Assembly (NCBI GenBank): GCA_023428695.1
Contig: JAEYWY010000009.1
Span: 62,001 to 126,000 of the forward strand
Reading direction: 5' to 3'
Length of the DNA stretch: 64,000 nucleotides
From: Bacteroidota bacterium
GTDB taxonomy: Bacteria > Bacteroidota > Bacteroidia > Cytophagales > Cyclobacteriaceae
A program made the translations under genes and the position numbers. The stretch's first letter is position 1. Every line of letters starts with the position of its first letter. Below, piece after piece: positions 35,039 to 44,446 of this stretch. Under the pieces are notes generated by a model, which had not been told where the DNA came from, did not search any database, and was given only the letters and a program-made list of their open reading frames with translations.

Positions 35039-36667
35039 ATGGACAAGATATCCCAAGTCACCGTACCCGTATTTGTGGCCTCGATGATAATCGAAGCCAT
35101 ACTCAGTGCCCGTGAAAACCTCGACAACTTCGGGAAGGCGGACACACGCACGAACCTTACCATCGGAGGCATTGGCCTTATGGTTAACATTGTTGTGAAG
35201 GCGACATTCTTTTATTTGTTCGGTGTGGTCAATCAACACAGTCTGTTTAGTATCCCGACCAGCGTCATCGTGGGTGTTGTACTTTTTTTGATCCTGGACC
35301 TGTATTACTATTCATTCCACATGCTCGGACACAAGTCGCGTTTTTTCTGGGCGATGCATGTGATTCATCATTCGTCGCGGAAGTTTAATCTCACAACAGC
35401 GCTGCGAACGCCGTTTACGAATTCTGTCTTCCGTTTTGGATTTATGACACCCTTTGCATTTTTTGGATTTGACCCGACCGCCATCGTCATGTGTGATTCC
35501 ATTATCCTGACGATCACATTTTTTCAACATACGGAAATGATTAACAAGCTGGGATGGCTTGAATACGTTTTGAATACGCCGTCCCACCATCGTGTACATC
35601 ACGCATGCGACGAAAAGTATATCGATAAAAACTTCGGTGGCGTGCTGATTATCTGGGACAAAATATTCGGGACGTTTCAGGTCGAAGAAGAAAGACCGAC
35701 GTACGGAATCACAAAACCAATAGATGACAGATCGGTAAACCACGTAGTGACACATGAATTCAGGGAGATCATCAGGGATGTAGCCGTTGCATCGGGGTGG
35801 GTCGAAAAACTGAAAGTCGTATTTGGACCTCCCGGTTACAAACCATCTGTTAAGGTAAGCGCAGCGAAGAGCGAATCGCTTGGCTTCAGTATCCGCAGGG
35901 CCGCCGTTGTGAGTTTGATTTTGCTCTCGTCAACCACGATTGCCAACGGGCAGACGACGGAGCTCATTCAAAAAGGTCTTGATCTGGAATCCCGGCATGA
36001 GTATGCATCGGCACTGGCATGTTATCGCCAGGTGATCGCGCGAGGCTCATCGAATCCGGAAGCAACGTGGCGTGCCGGCAGGATGATCGTAAACATCGCC
36101 GGGCAATCCACTGACCGCGCCACAAAGTATCAACAGGCAAGGGAGGCGCGCGATCTTGCACGCCGCGCCATTCAGCTCGATCCATATAACAAGGATGCGC
36201 GGCTGACATACATCATCAGCATGGGTCTGCTTTCAGAAGCAGCATCGAGTCCACGCGAGAAATTGCAAAACGCAAAGGTTATCCGCAACGAGACGGAGGC
36301 GTTGCTTAAGATGGACTCCACCTGCTTTCCCGCCTATTATATTCTCGGCAAATGGCATTACGAACTTGCCCGCCTCAGCTGGGTTGAGCGACTCGCGTGC
36401 AATACGTTGTTCGGCGGAATCCCCGGCGACGTTTCGTTCGATCATTCCATTCGCTATCTGGAAAAAGCAATTGCGCTGCAGCCGGACTACATACTTTTCC
36501 ATTACGCTAAAGCGTGCGCCCTCTATGAGAAAGGCAAATACCATGATGCTATCCATGAGCTTGAGCTGGCGATGAACCTTCCGCGGAAGGAGCCTGCAGA
36601 CAAGATACGCCTCGAAAAATGCGCTGACTTGCTTGCGCGATCAAAGAACCTTGCACGAAATACCTAA
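35039..36667 (+). CDS. Fatty-acid hydroxylase/sterol desaturase domain fused to a TPR domain
   Basis: This 542-residue protein has two parts. Residues 1-275 form a di-iron sterol-desaturase/fatty-acid-hydroxylase domain with four or so helices and full histidine clusters: HMLGH (94-98), HVIHH (107-111), H164 and HHRVHH (183-188). Residues 286-305 (RRAAVVSLILLSSTTIANGQ) look like a signal peptide or membrane helix. The rest is helical repeats of TPR type (SRHEYASALACYRQVIA, then YEKGKYHDAIHELELAM). The second half would stand in the periplasm, an unusual fusion. It leads a four-gene unit, 5 bp before the reductase gene. Confidence 0.85.
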   Translation: MDKISQVTVPVFVASMIIEAILSARENLDNFGKADTRTNLTIGGIGLMVNIVVKATFFYLFGVVNQHSLFSIPTSVIVGVVLFLILDLYYYSFHMLGHKSRFFWAMHVIHHSSRKFNLTTALRTPFTNSVFRFGFMTPFAFFGFDPTAIVMCDSIILTITFFQHTEMINKLGWLEYVLNTPSHHRVHHACDEKYIDKNFGGVLIIWDKIFGTFQVEEERPTYGITKPIDDRSVNHVVTHEFREIIRDVAVASGWVEKLKVVFGPPGYKPSVKVSAAKSESLGFSIRRAAVVSLILLSSTTIANGQTTELIQKGLDLESRHEYASALACYRQVIARGSSNPEATWRAGRMIVNIAGQSTDRATKYQQAREARDLARRAIQLDPYNKDARLTYIISMGLLSEAASSPREKLQNAKVIRNETEALLKMDSTCFPAYYILGKWHYELARLSWVERLACNTLFGGIPGDVSFDHSIRYLEKAIALQPDYILFHYAKACALYEKGKYHDAIHELELAMNLPRKEPADKIRLEKCADLLARSKNLARNT

Positions 36668-36672
36668 ACGAT

Positions 36673-37668
36673 ATGAAAATCTTTCTTACCGGCGCCACAG
36701 GTTTTGTAGGTCAGAATTTGCTGGCGCGCTTACTCAATGAAGGCCATTCAGTCAATATACTTGTTCGGGATGTTCCAGAGGCCTCGATTTACCATCATTC
36801 ACGGGTGAAAATATTTCAGGGTGATCTGCTGGATCGTAAGGTGATATTCGAAGCCGTGCACGCGTGTGATGAGGTCTATCACGTTGCCGGTTATGCCCGC
36901 GTATGGGCGAAAGACCCGGCAACATATTTCAGAGTCAACGTGGAGGGTACTGTAAATGTCTTTGACGCAGCACTACATCATAAGGTCAGACGTGTGGTGT
37001 TTACGTCAACCGGCGGGACCTATGGTGCCAGCAACGGCAGGCCGATTTGTGAAGAGATGGTTCGCCTCACTGATTTCTTCAATGAATATGAAAGCTCAAA
37101 GTTTATGGCCGAGCGAAAAGCGCTCGAGTACGTGCTGAAGGGGCTCGATGTTGTTATTGTGCAACCGCTGCGGATTTACGGACCAGGCGTGATGAGTGAA
37201 AGCAATCCGATTTCCCATATCATGAAGTCATACATTTCCGGTGAGTGGCACATTGTTCCGGGTACAGGCCGTGCTATCAGTTCCTTCGTGTATATCGACG
37301 ATGTGGTTGAAGGCCACCTCAGGGCTATGCGCCACGGCCGCACAGGCGAGCGTTACATCCTCGGAGGTGTGAATACAAATTTCAGACATTTCTTTTCTGT
37401 CCTTGAAGAGATTTCCGGCAAGAAGTACTTTCTCTTTCGCCTTCCAATGGTTGCCATTATGGCATTCGCGTGGAAGGAAGAACTTGCAGCCAGGTGGTTC
37501 AAAATTTCCCCGCTTATCACGCCGAAGTGGTTGCGCAAATACAATCTTGACATGGCTTGCTCAAGCGAAAAGGCAGTGCGCGAGCTTGGCTATCGTATTA
37601 CACCCCTCGAAGACGGTGTCCGGAAGACGCTGAAATGGTTACAAAAGGAGTATCACCTTTATTTCTGA
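36673..37668 (+). CDS. NAD-dependent epimerase/dehydratase, dihydroflavonol-reductase-like
   Basis: This 331-residue extended short-chain dehydrogenase has the GATGFVGQNLLARL nucleotide-binding turn (8-21) and the active-site YESSKFMAE (YxxxK). It belongs to the DFR/hopanoid-associated sugar-epimerase-like group: a middle TSTGGTYGAS, then QPLRIYGPG. The substrate is unknown; the company of a hydroxylase and an SDR suggests a lipid or terpenoid ketone or alcohol. It sits 5 bp after the hydroxylase-TPR gene and 4 bp before the SDR. Confidence 0.92.
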   Translation: MKIFLTGATGFVGQNLLARLLNEGHSVNILVRDVPEASIYHHSRVKIFQGDLLDRKVIFEAVHACDEVYHVAGYARVWAKDPATYFRVNVEGTVNVFDAALHHKVRRVVFTSTGGTYGASNGRPICEEMVRLTDFFNEYESSKFMAERKALEYVLKGLDVVIVQPLRIYGPGVMSESNPISHIMKSYISGEWHIVPGTGRAISSFVYIDDVVEGHLRAMRHGRTGERYILGGVNTNFRHFFSVLEEISGKKYFLFRLPMVAIMAFAWKEELAARWFKISPLITPKWLRKYNLDMACSSEKAVRELGYRITPLEDGVRKTLKWLQKEYHLYF

Positions 37669-37672
37669 ATGT

Positions 37673-38512
37673 ATGCAGCCCACTTATGCACTTGTAACCG
37701 GAGCAAGTTCCGGTATTGGAAAAGCAATTGCGACGCAACTGGCTTCACGCGGGATAAACGTTCTACTGATCGCGCTGCCTGGCTCCGGCCTTGCGGAGGT
37801 AGCTGCTGAATTGCGCGCAAAGTATCGCGTGCTTGTGCGTTACTTTGAATCCGACCTGGGCGCAGGGGATTCGATTGAAAACGTAGCCTCGTGGATCGAA
37901 CAAAATCGTTTCAGTCTCAGAATTCTTGTTAACAATGCCGGCTTTGGCAACCTGGAGAGTTTTGAACGATCGGACCTGTCATTCCTTGTAAACATGCTTA
38001 TGGTTAACAACGTCGCGATGGTGCGACTCACGAAAGCATGTATTCCTTATCTGAAGATGCATCGCAGAAGTCACATTATGAATGTCGGTAGCCTTGCGTC
38101 GTTTTTGCCGATTCCCAACAAGGTCGTGTATTCGGCGTCGAAGAGTTTCGTCTACGCGTTCTCGACGGCTCTTCGGGTTGAATTGGGTCGAACGAACATT
38201 GCGGTAACGTGTCTGTGCCCCGGCGGCACACGTACCAGCGCCGGCAACGTTGCCAGGATTGCGAAAGTCAAAGCCCCGAAAGGAATCTTTATTCAGGAAC
38301 CGGAAGAAGTCGCCTTCGAAGCCGTGGAAGGAATGCTGCGGTCGAAGAAACGAATCATTCCCGGAACGACGAACAAGATTATGTTCCTGCTCTATCGTTC
38401 GTTGCCGCAGTTTCTTGTGGAATGGATTCTCCTGAAACTTTTCGCATCAACGGGGAAGTCGCTTCCGCGGATGGCACCACGAAGCATTGCTCTGGCTGTG
38501 GTTCAGCGATAG
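37673..38512 (+). CDS. Short-chain dehydrogenase/reductase
   Basis: This 279-residue classical SDR has TGASSGIGKAIA at the cofactor site, NNAG at the strand-4 motif, and a catalytic serine in VGSLASFLP. YSASKSFVY provides the catalytic Y and K. The C-terminal part is hydrophobic (LYRSLPQFLVEWILLKLF), possibly for membrane contact. It probably reduces or oxidises a lipid-type alcohol, using NADP or NAD. It follows the DFR-like gene by 4 bp and precedes the TonB-receptor by 54 bp. Confidence 0.93.
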   Translation: MQPTYALVTGASSGIGKAIATQLASRGINVLLIALPGSGLAEVAAELRAKYRVLVRYFESDLGAGDSIENVASWIEQNRFSLRILVNNAGFGNLESFERSDLSFLVNMLMVNNVAMVRLTKACIPYLKMHRRSHIMNVGSLASFLPIPNKVVYSASKSFVYAFSTALRVELGRTNIAVTCLCPGGTRTSAGNVARIAKVKAPKGIFIQEPEEVAFEAVEGMLRSKKRIIPGTTNKIMFLLYRSLPQFLVEWILLKLFASTGKSLPRMAPRSIALAVVQR

Positions 38513-38566
38513 TATATCCCCTCTGACAAGGATACCGTTGCCAATTCGTATATTCATTGTTCCAAT

Positions 38567-41065
38567 ATGGACCGAAAGACGATCATAACCTGCGCTTGTT
38601 GTTTCGTTGCCGTCCATTTGTTCTATTACTCGGATGCGCAGAATACCGGGATGTTCCTGAAAAGGGTGAGCGACGCTGTGTTTACTCCGAAAGACACGAT
38701 CCTGCACCAGAAACTTGCCGGTCGTGTTTTTGAAAAGGAAACCCTGATACCGCTTTCCGGCGCTACGGTCATTGTAAGAATGGAAGACGGAAAGTATTAC
38801 GGCCGGAGCACGGATGAGAATGGTGATTTTTCGGTTGATCAAATCAGGATAGGGAGGTATGAACTTGAGGTCTCTTATGTAGGCTATACTACAGTTCGCC
38901 ACAGCGTGACGATATCGTCTACGCGCACAGTGCACATTGATGTTCCCATGGAACCGTCGGCGTTCTACCTTACGGCGATTGATGTGACGGCGTCTCAGGA
39001 CCTGGCTCCGATTGGCGGCAGCGTGATTGATAACAATCAGTTCAAATTTCATCCGGGCAATCGCTATGAGTCGATTCGCAAGGTTGCGGTGCTTCCCGGA
39101 ATTCAAAATGCTGATGATTCGCGCAATGATATTATCATTCGCGGGAATTCACCTCAGTCCGTTTCGTGGCGGCTGGAAGGCGTCAACGTCCCGAATCCAA
39201 ATCACTTTAACATTCCGGGTACGTCCGGCGGATCGATTTCAACGATCAACGACAAGTTACTTGGAACGTCACAGTTTTACTCCGGTGCTTTTCCGGCAGA
39301 ATACGGGAACACAACTTCCGGCATATTTGATCTTCGATTCAGATCGGGTGACAGTACGCGATTTCACGGCACGCTTCAGTTTGGCTTCCTCGGTGCGGAA
39401 CTCGTCGCCGAAGGCCCGTTGTCCAAAAAGAGAAATTCCAGTTTCATTGTGTCTGCACGAAAGTCGGTGCTTGGACTATTCAGCAAGTTTAATATCGACA
39501 TCGGTACCTCCTCCGTTCCCGTTTATGGAGACCTTGCGTTTAAGGTTGATATCCCTTCAAAGAAAAGGGACGCAAACTACTGGGTATTTGGCCTTGGAGG
39601 CAAAAGTGCTATCGATTTGCTGATAAGCAAGCAGAAAGATTTCAGTCATAATATTTATGGTGAAAAGGATCGCGACCAGTACTTCTCTTCCAATCTCGCC
39701 GTTGCGGGCGCGGGATATAAGAAGCGAGGTGCGCATGGATACGTGTCGGGCACGCTCGCGTATGTCTCATCCGTTGTTGATTCACATCACGAATTTGCAT
39801 TTCCCGCAGACAAACGCGAGGCAATCCTTCAGGCGGTGCCACCGGCGGCACTATCTGATACACTTCCGATCGTACTTCACTACCGTTTTCATGAGCAGCG
39901 GATATCGGGCGCGATACACACGGTACGGAAAATCTCCGGAAGAAGTAATCTGACGTTCGGCGTGAATGCTGATTTGTACAACTTCAATTACCTGGACAGT
40001 TCGCTGGTCATTGATCCTGCACATGTTCGCTACGGCGAGTGGCGCCGGCGTTGGGATAGCAAAACGAATGCGATCATGGTTCAGCCTTACACGCAGTGGA
40101 GCTATTCCGGGAACAAAGTGGATTTCTCTGCTGGATTGCATGGTCAGTATTTTACCCTGACGCGTAGCGCGTCCGTGGAACCGCGTTTGTTGGCCCGATA
40201 TCATGCGTCGAACAAATCTTCGTTTAATGCGGGTGTCGGGCTTCATAGCCAGATGCACCAGCCGTACTTATATTTCTATGGATCGGATAATCATCCCGAC
40301 GGCGCACCCAGACTGTTTAACAGGAACATTGGTTTTACGCGCAGTGTTCATGGCCTTACGGGATTTCAAAAGACTCTTGGAAGTGATTCCTCAGGCTTGC
40401 GCTTGAAGGTGGAGGCGTATTATCAATGGTTGTACAACGTTCCGGTTGAGCGAATAAGTTCTGATTTTTCCCTGGTCAATGCCGGGGCAGATTTTCTTCG
40501 CCAGCACCCTAACCCGTTGAAGAATTCCGGCACCGGAAAAAACTACGGCGTTGAGGCGCTGCTTGAGAAATCATTCTCACGCGGGTATATGTTCCTCGTA
40601 AGCGGGACTGTTTTCAGGTCGAGGTATCGCGGCAGCGACATGGTCTGGCGCAACACGGATTTTAATGCACAGTACATATTCAACGCGTTAATGACGCGAG
40701 AGTGGCAACTGTCGAAACGGAATGTGCTGGCAGTCGGAGGAAAGATCACGCTGGCGGGAGGTCGCTGGCATGGCGTTGTGGACTCGACGGCATCGCGCCA
40801 GCACTCGGAAGTGAGGTACGTCGCGGGCACACAAAACACGAAACAGTTCGAACCATACTTCAGGTTCGATCTGCGGTTTACGTACACCATTAACCTCGGA
40901 CGCGTGGATCACGAGTTCTCCGTTGATCTTATTAACATTTTTAACTCAAAGAGTATACGCAAGCTCACCTGGGTGCCCGATCCGTACGAGACTGAAAAAA
41001 GCAAGGTCGTGAGTGAGTATCAGCTTGGATTCATCCCATTCTTTTATTACAGGTTGGATTTTTGA
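38567..41065 (+). CDS. TonB-dependent receptor with carboxypeptidase-regulatory-like N-terminus
   Basis: This 832-residue outer-membrane receptor begins with a signal peptide (about 1-24). It continues with a CarboxypepD_reg-like domain (about 48-135; LAGRVFEKETLIPLSGATVI) and a plug domain (RYESIRKVAVLPGIQN, then NDIIIRGNSPQS). A beta-barrel follows to the end (final residue Phe). It imports a substrate at the expense of proton-motive force via TonB. No SusD partner is present, so it is not a glycan-utilisation pair. Its position behind three lipid-type enzymes suggests a lipid or terpenoid ligand, which is inference. Confidence 0.92.
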   Translation: MDRKTIITCACCFVAVHLFYYSDAQNTGMFLKRVSDAVFTPKDTILHQKLAGRVFEKETLIPLSGATVIVRMEDGKYYGRSTDENGDFSVDQIRIGRYELEVSYVGYTTVRHSVTISSTRTVHIDVPMEPSAFYLTAIDVTASQDLAPIGGSVIDNNQFKFHPGNRYESIRKVAVLPGIQNADDSRNDIIIRGNSPQSVSWRLEGVNVPNPNHFNIPGTSGGSISTINDKLLGTSQFYSGAFPAEYGNTTSGIFDLRFRSGDSTRFHGTLQFGFLGAELVAEGPLSKKRNSSFIVSARKSVLGLFSKFNIDIGTSSVPVYGDLAFKVDIPSKKRDANYWVFGLGGKSAIDLLISKQKDFSHNIYGEKDRDQYFSSNLAVAGAGYKKRGAHGYVSGTLAYVSSVVDSHHEFAFPADKREAILQAVPPAALSDTLPIVLHYRFHEQRISGAIHTVRKISGRSNLTFGVNADLYNFNYLDSSLVIDPAHVRYGEWRRRWDSKTNAIMVQPYTQWSYSGNKVDFSAGLHGQYFTLTRSASVEPRLLARYHASNKSSFNAGVGLHSQMHQPYLYFYGSDNHPDGAPRLFNRNIGFTRSVHGLTGFQKTLGSDSSGLRLKVEAYYQWLYNVPVERISSDFSLVNAGADFLRQHPNPLKNSGTGKNYGVEALLEKSFSRGYMFLVSGTVFRSRYRGSDMVWRNTDFNAQYIFNALMTREWQLSKRNVLAVGGKITLAGGRWHGVVDSTASRQHSEVRYVAGTQNTKQFEPYFRFDLRFTYTINLGRVDHEFSVDLINIFNSKSIRKLTWVPDPYETEKSKVVSEYQLGFIPFFYYRLDF

Positions 41066-41087
41066 GAGTTGGCTGCCGGAGCCGGTA

Positions 41088-41657
41088 TTATTTGTTCCAC
41101 CGCTTCATGTACTTCCTGAACTTCGGCAATTCCTTATTTACTTTATCGATGTCGAATTTTTCAGGATCATATCCGCGCCCGAGCCATCGCTTCACATCTT
41201 TGTATTCCGGATGTTTGGGATCTTTCAGGATTTCAAGATTCCGATAGTACCCAAAAGTACCGCCACTGTCTTCAGGTGGACAGGCGAGCGCGCCATCCGT
41301 GCAGGCAGGATAGATTTTTCCGTCTTCTTTGGACACGACTTTTTCAACTGAAATCGTGTGTTCCCAACTGTCACCGAAGTCGTACAGGTATGTGAAACTG
41401 AGTCCTTCTTCAAGTAAGAGTAGATCCAATTTCACTTCGCCTGCGTCAGCGGTATCCTCGCAATCGCCGAAGGGATCGATGTATCCAATCTTGTAGTCGC
41501 CGACCTGAAATTCGAACAGGTGAGAATTCTTCCACCCCATGCTGATCTGGATGATGTGGTGAAGGTCGAAGAACGTAACGGACGCAGGTGTTAATACCCT
41601 TCGCCAGATTGCAGGGCTGGTTTCTTTGAGTGTGATATTAAGAGCAAGAATTTCCAA
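41088..41657 (-). CDS. Plasmid pRiA4b ORF-3 family protein
   Basis: This 189-residue protein of the pRiA4b ORF-3 family begins ILALNITLKETSPAIWRRVL. It continues HHIIQISMGWKNSHLFEFQV, then FTYLYDFGDSWEHTISVEKV and GALACPPEDSGGTFGY. This order is the whole family domain. The role is unknown and plasmid linkage is historical. Convergent with the TonB receptor at 22 bp. Confidence 0.92.
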   Translation of the reverse strand: MEILALNITLKETSPAIWRRVLTPASVTFFDLHHIIQISMGWKNSHLFEFQVGDYKIGYIDPFGDCEDTADAGEVKLDLLLLEEGLSFTYLYDFGDSWEHTISVEKVVSKEDGKIYPACTDGALACPPEDSGGTFGYYRNLEILKDPKHPEYKDVKRWLGRGYDPEKFDIDKVNKELPKFRKYMKRWNK

Positions 41658-41758
41658 TGACGTATTTTTGGATGAAGTTCAAAAGTTATAGGGAAAATTC
41701 AAATACGCTCTCCGGAAGGAAGGAATTTTATATGTGCGATTTTCAGGAGGATCACCTG

Positions 41759-41984
41759 TCAGACGTTCGCAACGGTCACCTTGACCTTTGTGCCGGTTTG
41801 CGTTTCCGCATTGATCCTTGAGGTCAAAGACTTCAAACGACGCGTGCTTGTACTGGTTAATAAGGCGTAATCGTTCTTCCGTCAGTTTCAATCCCATTGA
41901 ATTGTTGCGTACAACTCCTGATTGTTTGATCCGAAGTGCTTCCTCTCTGCCAATGCCGTTGTCTTCAACTTCAACGACGAGGCA
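41759..41984 (-). pseudogene. C-terminal remnant of a LytS-like histidine kinase (HATPase domain)
   Basis: The frame from 41984 reads VVEVEDNGIGREEALRIKQS (G1 box), then NSMGLKLTEERLRLINQYK and VFDLKDQCGNA. It then needs a one-base shift to TGTKVKVTVANV and a stop at 41759-41761. This is the end of a HATPase domain of LytS-type sensor kinases. The first part, including the H-box and membrane region, is missing. It lies back-to-back with a CheB remnant, so a local deletion likely removed several genes. Confidence 0.8.
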
Positions 41985-41993
41985 ATTTTATTT

Positions 41994-42233
41994 TCAGAAG
42001 TACGTCATCATGCGCGATGGCATTTCATCAAGTGCGAGAATCTTTTCAACGGTGTTGATCCGTATCGCCTCCTTTGGCATCCCGAAGACAACAGAGGCTT
42101 TTTCGTCCTGGGCGATGGTTCTCGCTCCTGCTTCGCGCATGTGGAGTAACCCGTTGGCGCAATCGCGACCCATACCAGTGAGGAGAAACCCAACGATTAT
42201 CACAAAGTGTGCGGAAGCCCTAATGCTTGCCAT
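41994..42233 (-). pseudogene. C-terminal remnant of CheB methylesterase
   Basis: Residues GFLLTGMGRDCANGLLHMRE, then AGARTIAQDEKASVVFGMPK, EAIRINTVEKILALDEMP and a stop at 41994. This is the last 65 or so residues of CheB, including the conserved GMGRD (with Asp) and the VFGMP loop. The receiver domain and the catalytic serine and histidine are missing. It cannot act as a methylesterase. The recognisable end is complete at the C-terminus, and the 5' edge is close to the promoter region of the AraC gene. Confidence 0.85.
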
Positions 42234-42278
42234 GGAGTTGTACCCAACCCGCAGCCCGTTCCATCCGTATACTCCGCC

Positions 42279-43208
42279 ATGCTACTCAGGCAGTTTCCCG
42301 ATTTGCAATGGCTGAAAAAGCAGGCGGATGAACAGTTCGCGAGCCGCCGAACCATGCAGGGAACACCGCTGCCTCAGCCGGGATGGCCGACCGTAATCCT
42401 GAATACGGTAACCAAAAAGTGCCACCGTGATAATATCCGGGGACCGCTCTCCATCTTTGCGAATATCACGGGCGCAAGCAACGTTGAGGTTGGGAAAAAG
42501 CGCGTTGTCGTTCATCCGGATTTCTATTTTGTCACCAATCATGATCAGCACTATACCCTGGACGTCAGCAACCCGACCGGGACCGAGACGTGCAACATCC
42601 ATTTTGGAGAATACTGGGCAGACCAGGCTTTGGACACCCTGGTGAAAGACGCTACCCGGTTGTTGGATGAACCGGTCTTTTCTATTCCGAACCAACGTAT
42701 CGAACTCCACAACAAACTCCACCTAAAGGATGAAAAGTTCAATCAATTACTGACAAAGGCGCGACACACTGATAGAACGCTGGAGGAGGAAGAAACACTT
42801 TATGAAATTCTGGTGCTTCTGTTAAGGAATGATCAGCAAATCCAAAGGGCCGCAGAAAAAATACCCACGCTCAGGAACTCAACCCGCGATGAAATTCTCA
42901 GACGATTAATCATCGCGGTAGATTATGTCCACTCCTATTATGACAGGGACCTGTCTCTCGAAGATCTCGCTACCGTGAGTTGTTTGTCAAAGTTTCATTT
43001 CCTGCGGTTGTTCAAAACGGTTTTTGGCAAGACTCCCTATCAGTTTATCAACGAAGTAAAAATTCAACGTGCAAAGTCGCTCTTGCAGCATACGAATCAC
43101 AACATCGTGGCGATTTCGCAGATGCTTGGTTTCGGGGACGCGAGCACGTTCAGCAGGTTGTTTTATAATCAGACTGGTTTATACCCGACTCAATTCCGGA
43201 CCAACTGA
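42279..43208 (+). CDS. AraC-family transcriptional regulator
   Basis: This 309-residue protein has an N-terminal cupin-like sensing region (about 30-130; NIRGPLSIFANITGASNVEV, then NIHFGEYWAD). The C-terminal AraC helix-turn-helix pair (about 210-305) has YDRDLSLEDLATVSCLSKFH and SQMLGFGDASTFSRLFYN. The start at 42279 (MLLRQFPDLQWL) matches the family; an upstream ATG would extend into the CheB remnant. It may control the next genes, a cytochrome and lipoprotein, on the same strand 69 bp away; that is inference. Confidence 0.93.
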   Translation: MLLRQFPDLQWLKKQADEQFASRRTMQGTPLPQPGWPTVILNTVTKKCHRDNIRGPLSIFANITGASNVEVGKKRVVVHPDFYFVTNHDQHYTLDVSNPTGTETCNIHFGEYWADQALDTLVKDATRLLDEPVFSIPNQRIELHNKLHLKDEKFNQLLTKARHTDRTLEEEETLYEILVLLLRNDQQIQRAAEKIPTLRNSTRDEILRRLIIAVDYVHSYYDRDLSLEDLATVSCLSKFHFLRLFKTVFGKTPYQFINEVKIQRAKSLLQHTNHNIVAISQMLGFGDASTFSRLFYNQTGLYPTQFRTN

Positions 43209-43277
43209 TTCCGAGAATAGCAACTTTTGTCATCCCCATTCCTTAAAGGTTCACGTTCATTGGTGTAAAAAAAATAC

Positions 43278-43877
43278 ATGATGAATCGAACGCTAACTAT
43301 CAGTTTGCTGGCAATGGTCGTAACTGCCTGCTCGAATAGCAGGAGTCAGGCCGTTGACGCGACGACTTTCACCAATGAAAGCGATCTCATTAAACGAGGT
43401 AAATACCTTGTTACGGTGGCAGCGTGCAACGAATGCCATTCACCCAAAACGTTTACCGCTGAAGGACGCGTTCCCGATCCCGCGCGGTTGTTGTCAGGGC
43501 ACCCCGAAAGTGAAAAGCTGACTTATATTCCAAAGAAAGCGCTGGACAATGGCCGGGCGTTGTGGAATGGACACAGCACTGCAGTGGCCGGACCGTGGGG
43601 AATTTCATTCGCCGCGAATCTTACTCCGGATCAAACCGGTATCGGGAACTGGTCCTTCGGACAGTTTGTAACGGCGATACGCCACGGTAAATACAAAGGT
43701 TTGGAAGGTGGCAGAGAGTTGCTCCCGCCAATGCCGTGGCGCGGGTACAGTCATTTTACAGATGACGATTTGAAAGCGATCTTTACGTATCTCAAATCGT
43801 TGCCTCCTGTTTCAAACCGTGTCCCGGCAGCCGTGTCGCCGAAAGAAATGTTCGCCACTAAATCGGACCAGGAATGA
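43278..43877 (+). CDS. Single-haem c-type cytochrome lipoprotein
   Basis: This 199-residue protein has a lipobox at C18 (VVTAC) and one haem-c site, CNECH (50-54). The region after it (GPWGISFAANLTPDQTGIG) is typical of small periplasmic dihaem-like cytochromes of the PQQ-dehydrogenase group. A possible methionine ligand lies in LLPPMPW. It likely carries electrons at the outer face of the inner membrane. It overlaps the following lipoprotein gene by 4 bp. Confidence 0.88.
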   Translation: MMNRTLTISLLAMVVTACSNSRSQAVDATTFTNESDLIKRGKYLVTVAACNECHSPKTFTAEGRVPDPARLLSGHPESEKLTYIPKKALDNGRALWNGHSTAVAGPWGISFAANLTPDQTGIGNWSFGQFVTAIRHGKYKGLEGGRELLPPMPWRGYSHFTDDDLKAIFTYLKSLPPVSNRVPAAVSPKEMFATKSDQE

Positions 43878-44434
43878 AAAGTATTTTTCTCTTACTCTTT
43901 CCTGCTATCTTAATAGCAGCCGGATGCGAAGACGACACGCCAGCGAGCAAACCCGGAATTGTGCACATCCATTTGGACGATGTAAAGGTTCGCTATAATC
44001 AACCCGTTCCCTTGGATGTTGATGACAATGGTGATAGCGAATTTGTATTCAACGCAACGCTGATCGCAGATGCGATAGGCGATCACCTTCGGTTCACCAT
44101 CATTTCGCGATACGACAACGCGGTGATCGGCGACAACGGTAACGTAGAGGTTCTTTCATTTGACGAACCGATCAATCCGGGCAGTACATTTGGAACTGAT
44201 AACGAGGTGCTTGTCATCAAGACGACCACCAACGATGGTACTTCATGGTGGGGAAACTGGAAGGATGTGCAAAATGCGTTCATCGGTATTCGCTTCACCA
44301 TAAACGGCTCCGTCCGTTATGGATGGATTAAGGTTTCTGTCAGCGAGCCGAATGAGCAATTGGTCATTCACGAGATGGCTTATATCAAGCGCAACACGCC
44401 TGATGGAATACTGGCTGGTGATCATGGGGAATAA
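43874..44434 (+). CDS. Lipoprotein of unknown function
   Basis: This 186-residue protein has a lipobox (ILIAAGC, lipidated C18) followed by an acidic EDDTPAS. The mature part is beta-rich (HLRFTIISRYDNAVIGDNG) and ends YIKRNTPDGILAGDHGE. It overlaps the cytochrome gene by 4 bp, and the membrane protein starts 12 bp after it. The three probably form an operon. The function is unknown. Confidence 0.75.
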   Translation: MKSIFLLLFPAILIAAGCEDDTPASKPGIVHIHLDDVKVRYNQPVPLDVDDNGDSEFVFNATLIADAIGDHLRFTIISRYDNAVIGDNGNVEVLSFDEPINPGSTFGTDNEVLVIKTTTNDGTSWWGNWKDVQNAFIGIRFTINGSVRYGWIKVSVSEPNEQLVIHEMAYIKRNTPDGILAGDHGE

Positions 44435-44446
44435 AATGCTACGGTT

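Noticed and set aside
38447..39106. 219-codon minus-strand frame
   Set aside because: Antisense to the SDR end and TonB receptor start; Arg/His-rich shadow.
38567..41065. SusC/SusD glycan-utilisation pair
   Set aside because: No SusD-like lipoprotein follows the TonB receptor, and the neighbours are lipid-type enzymes, not glycosidases.
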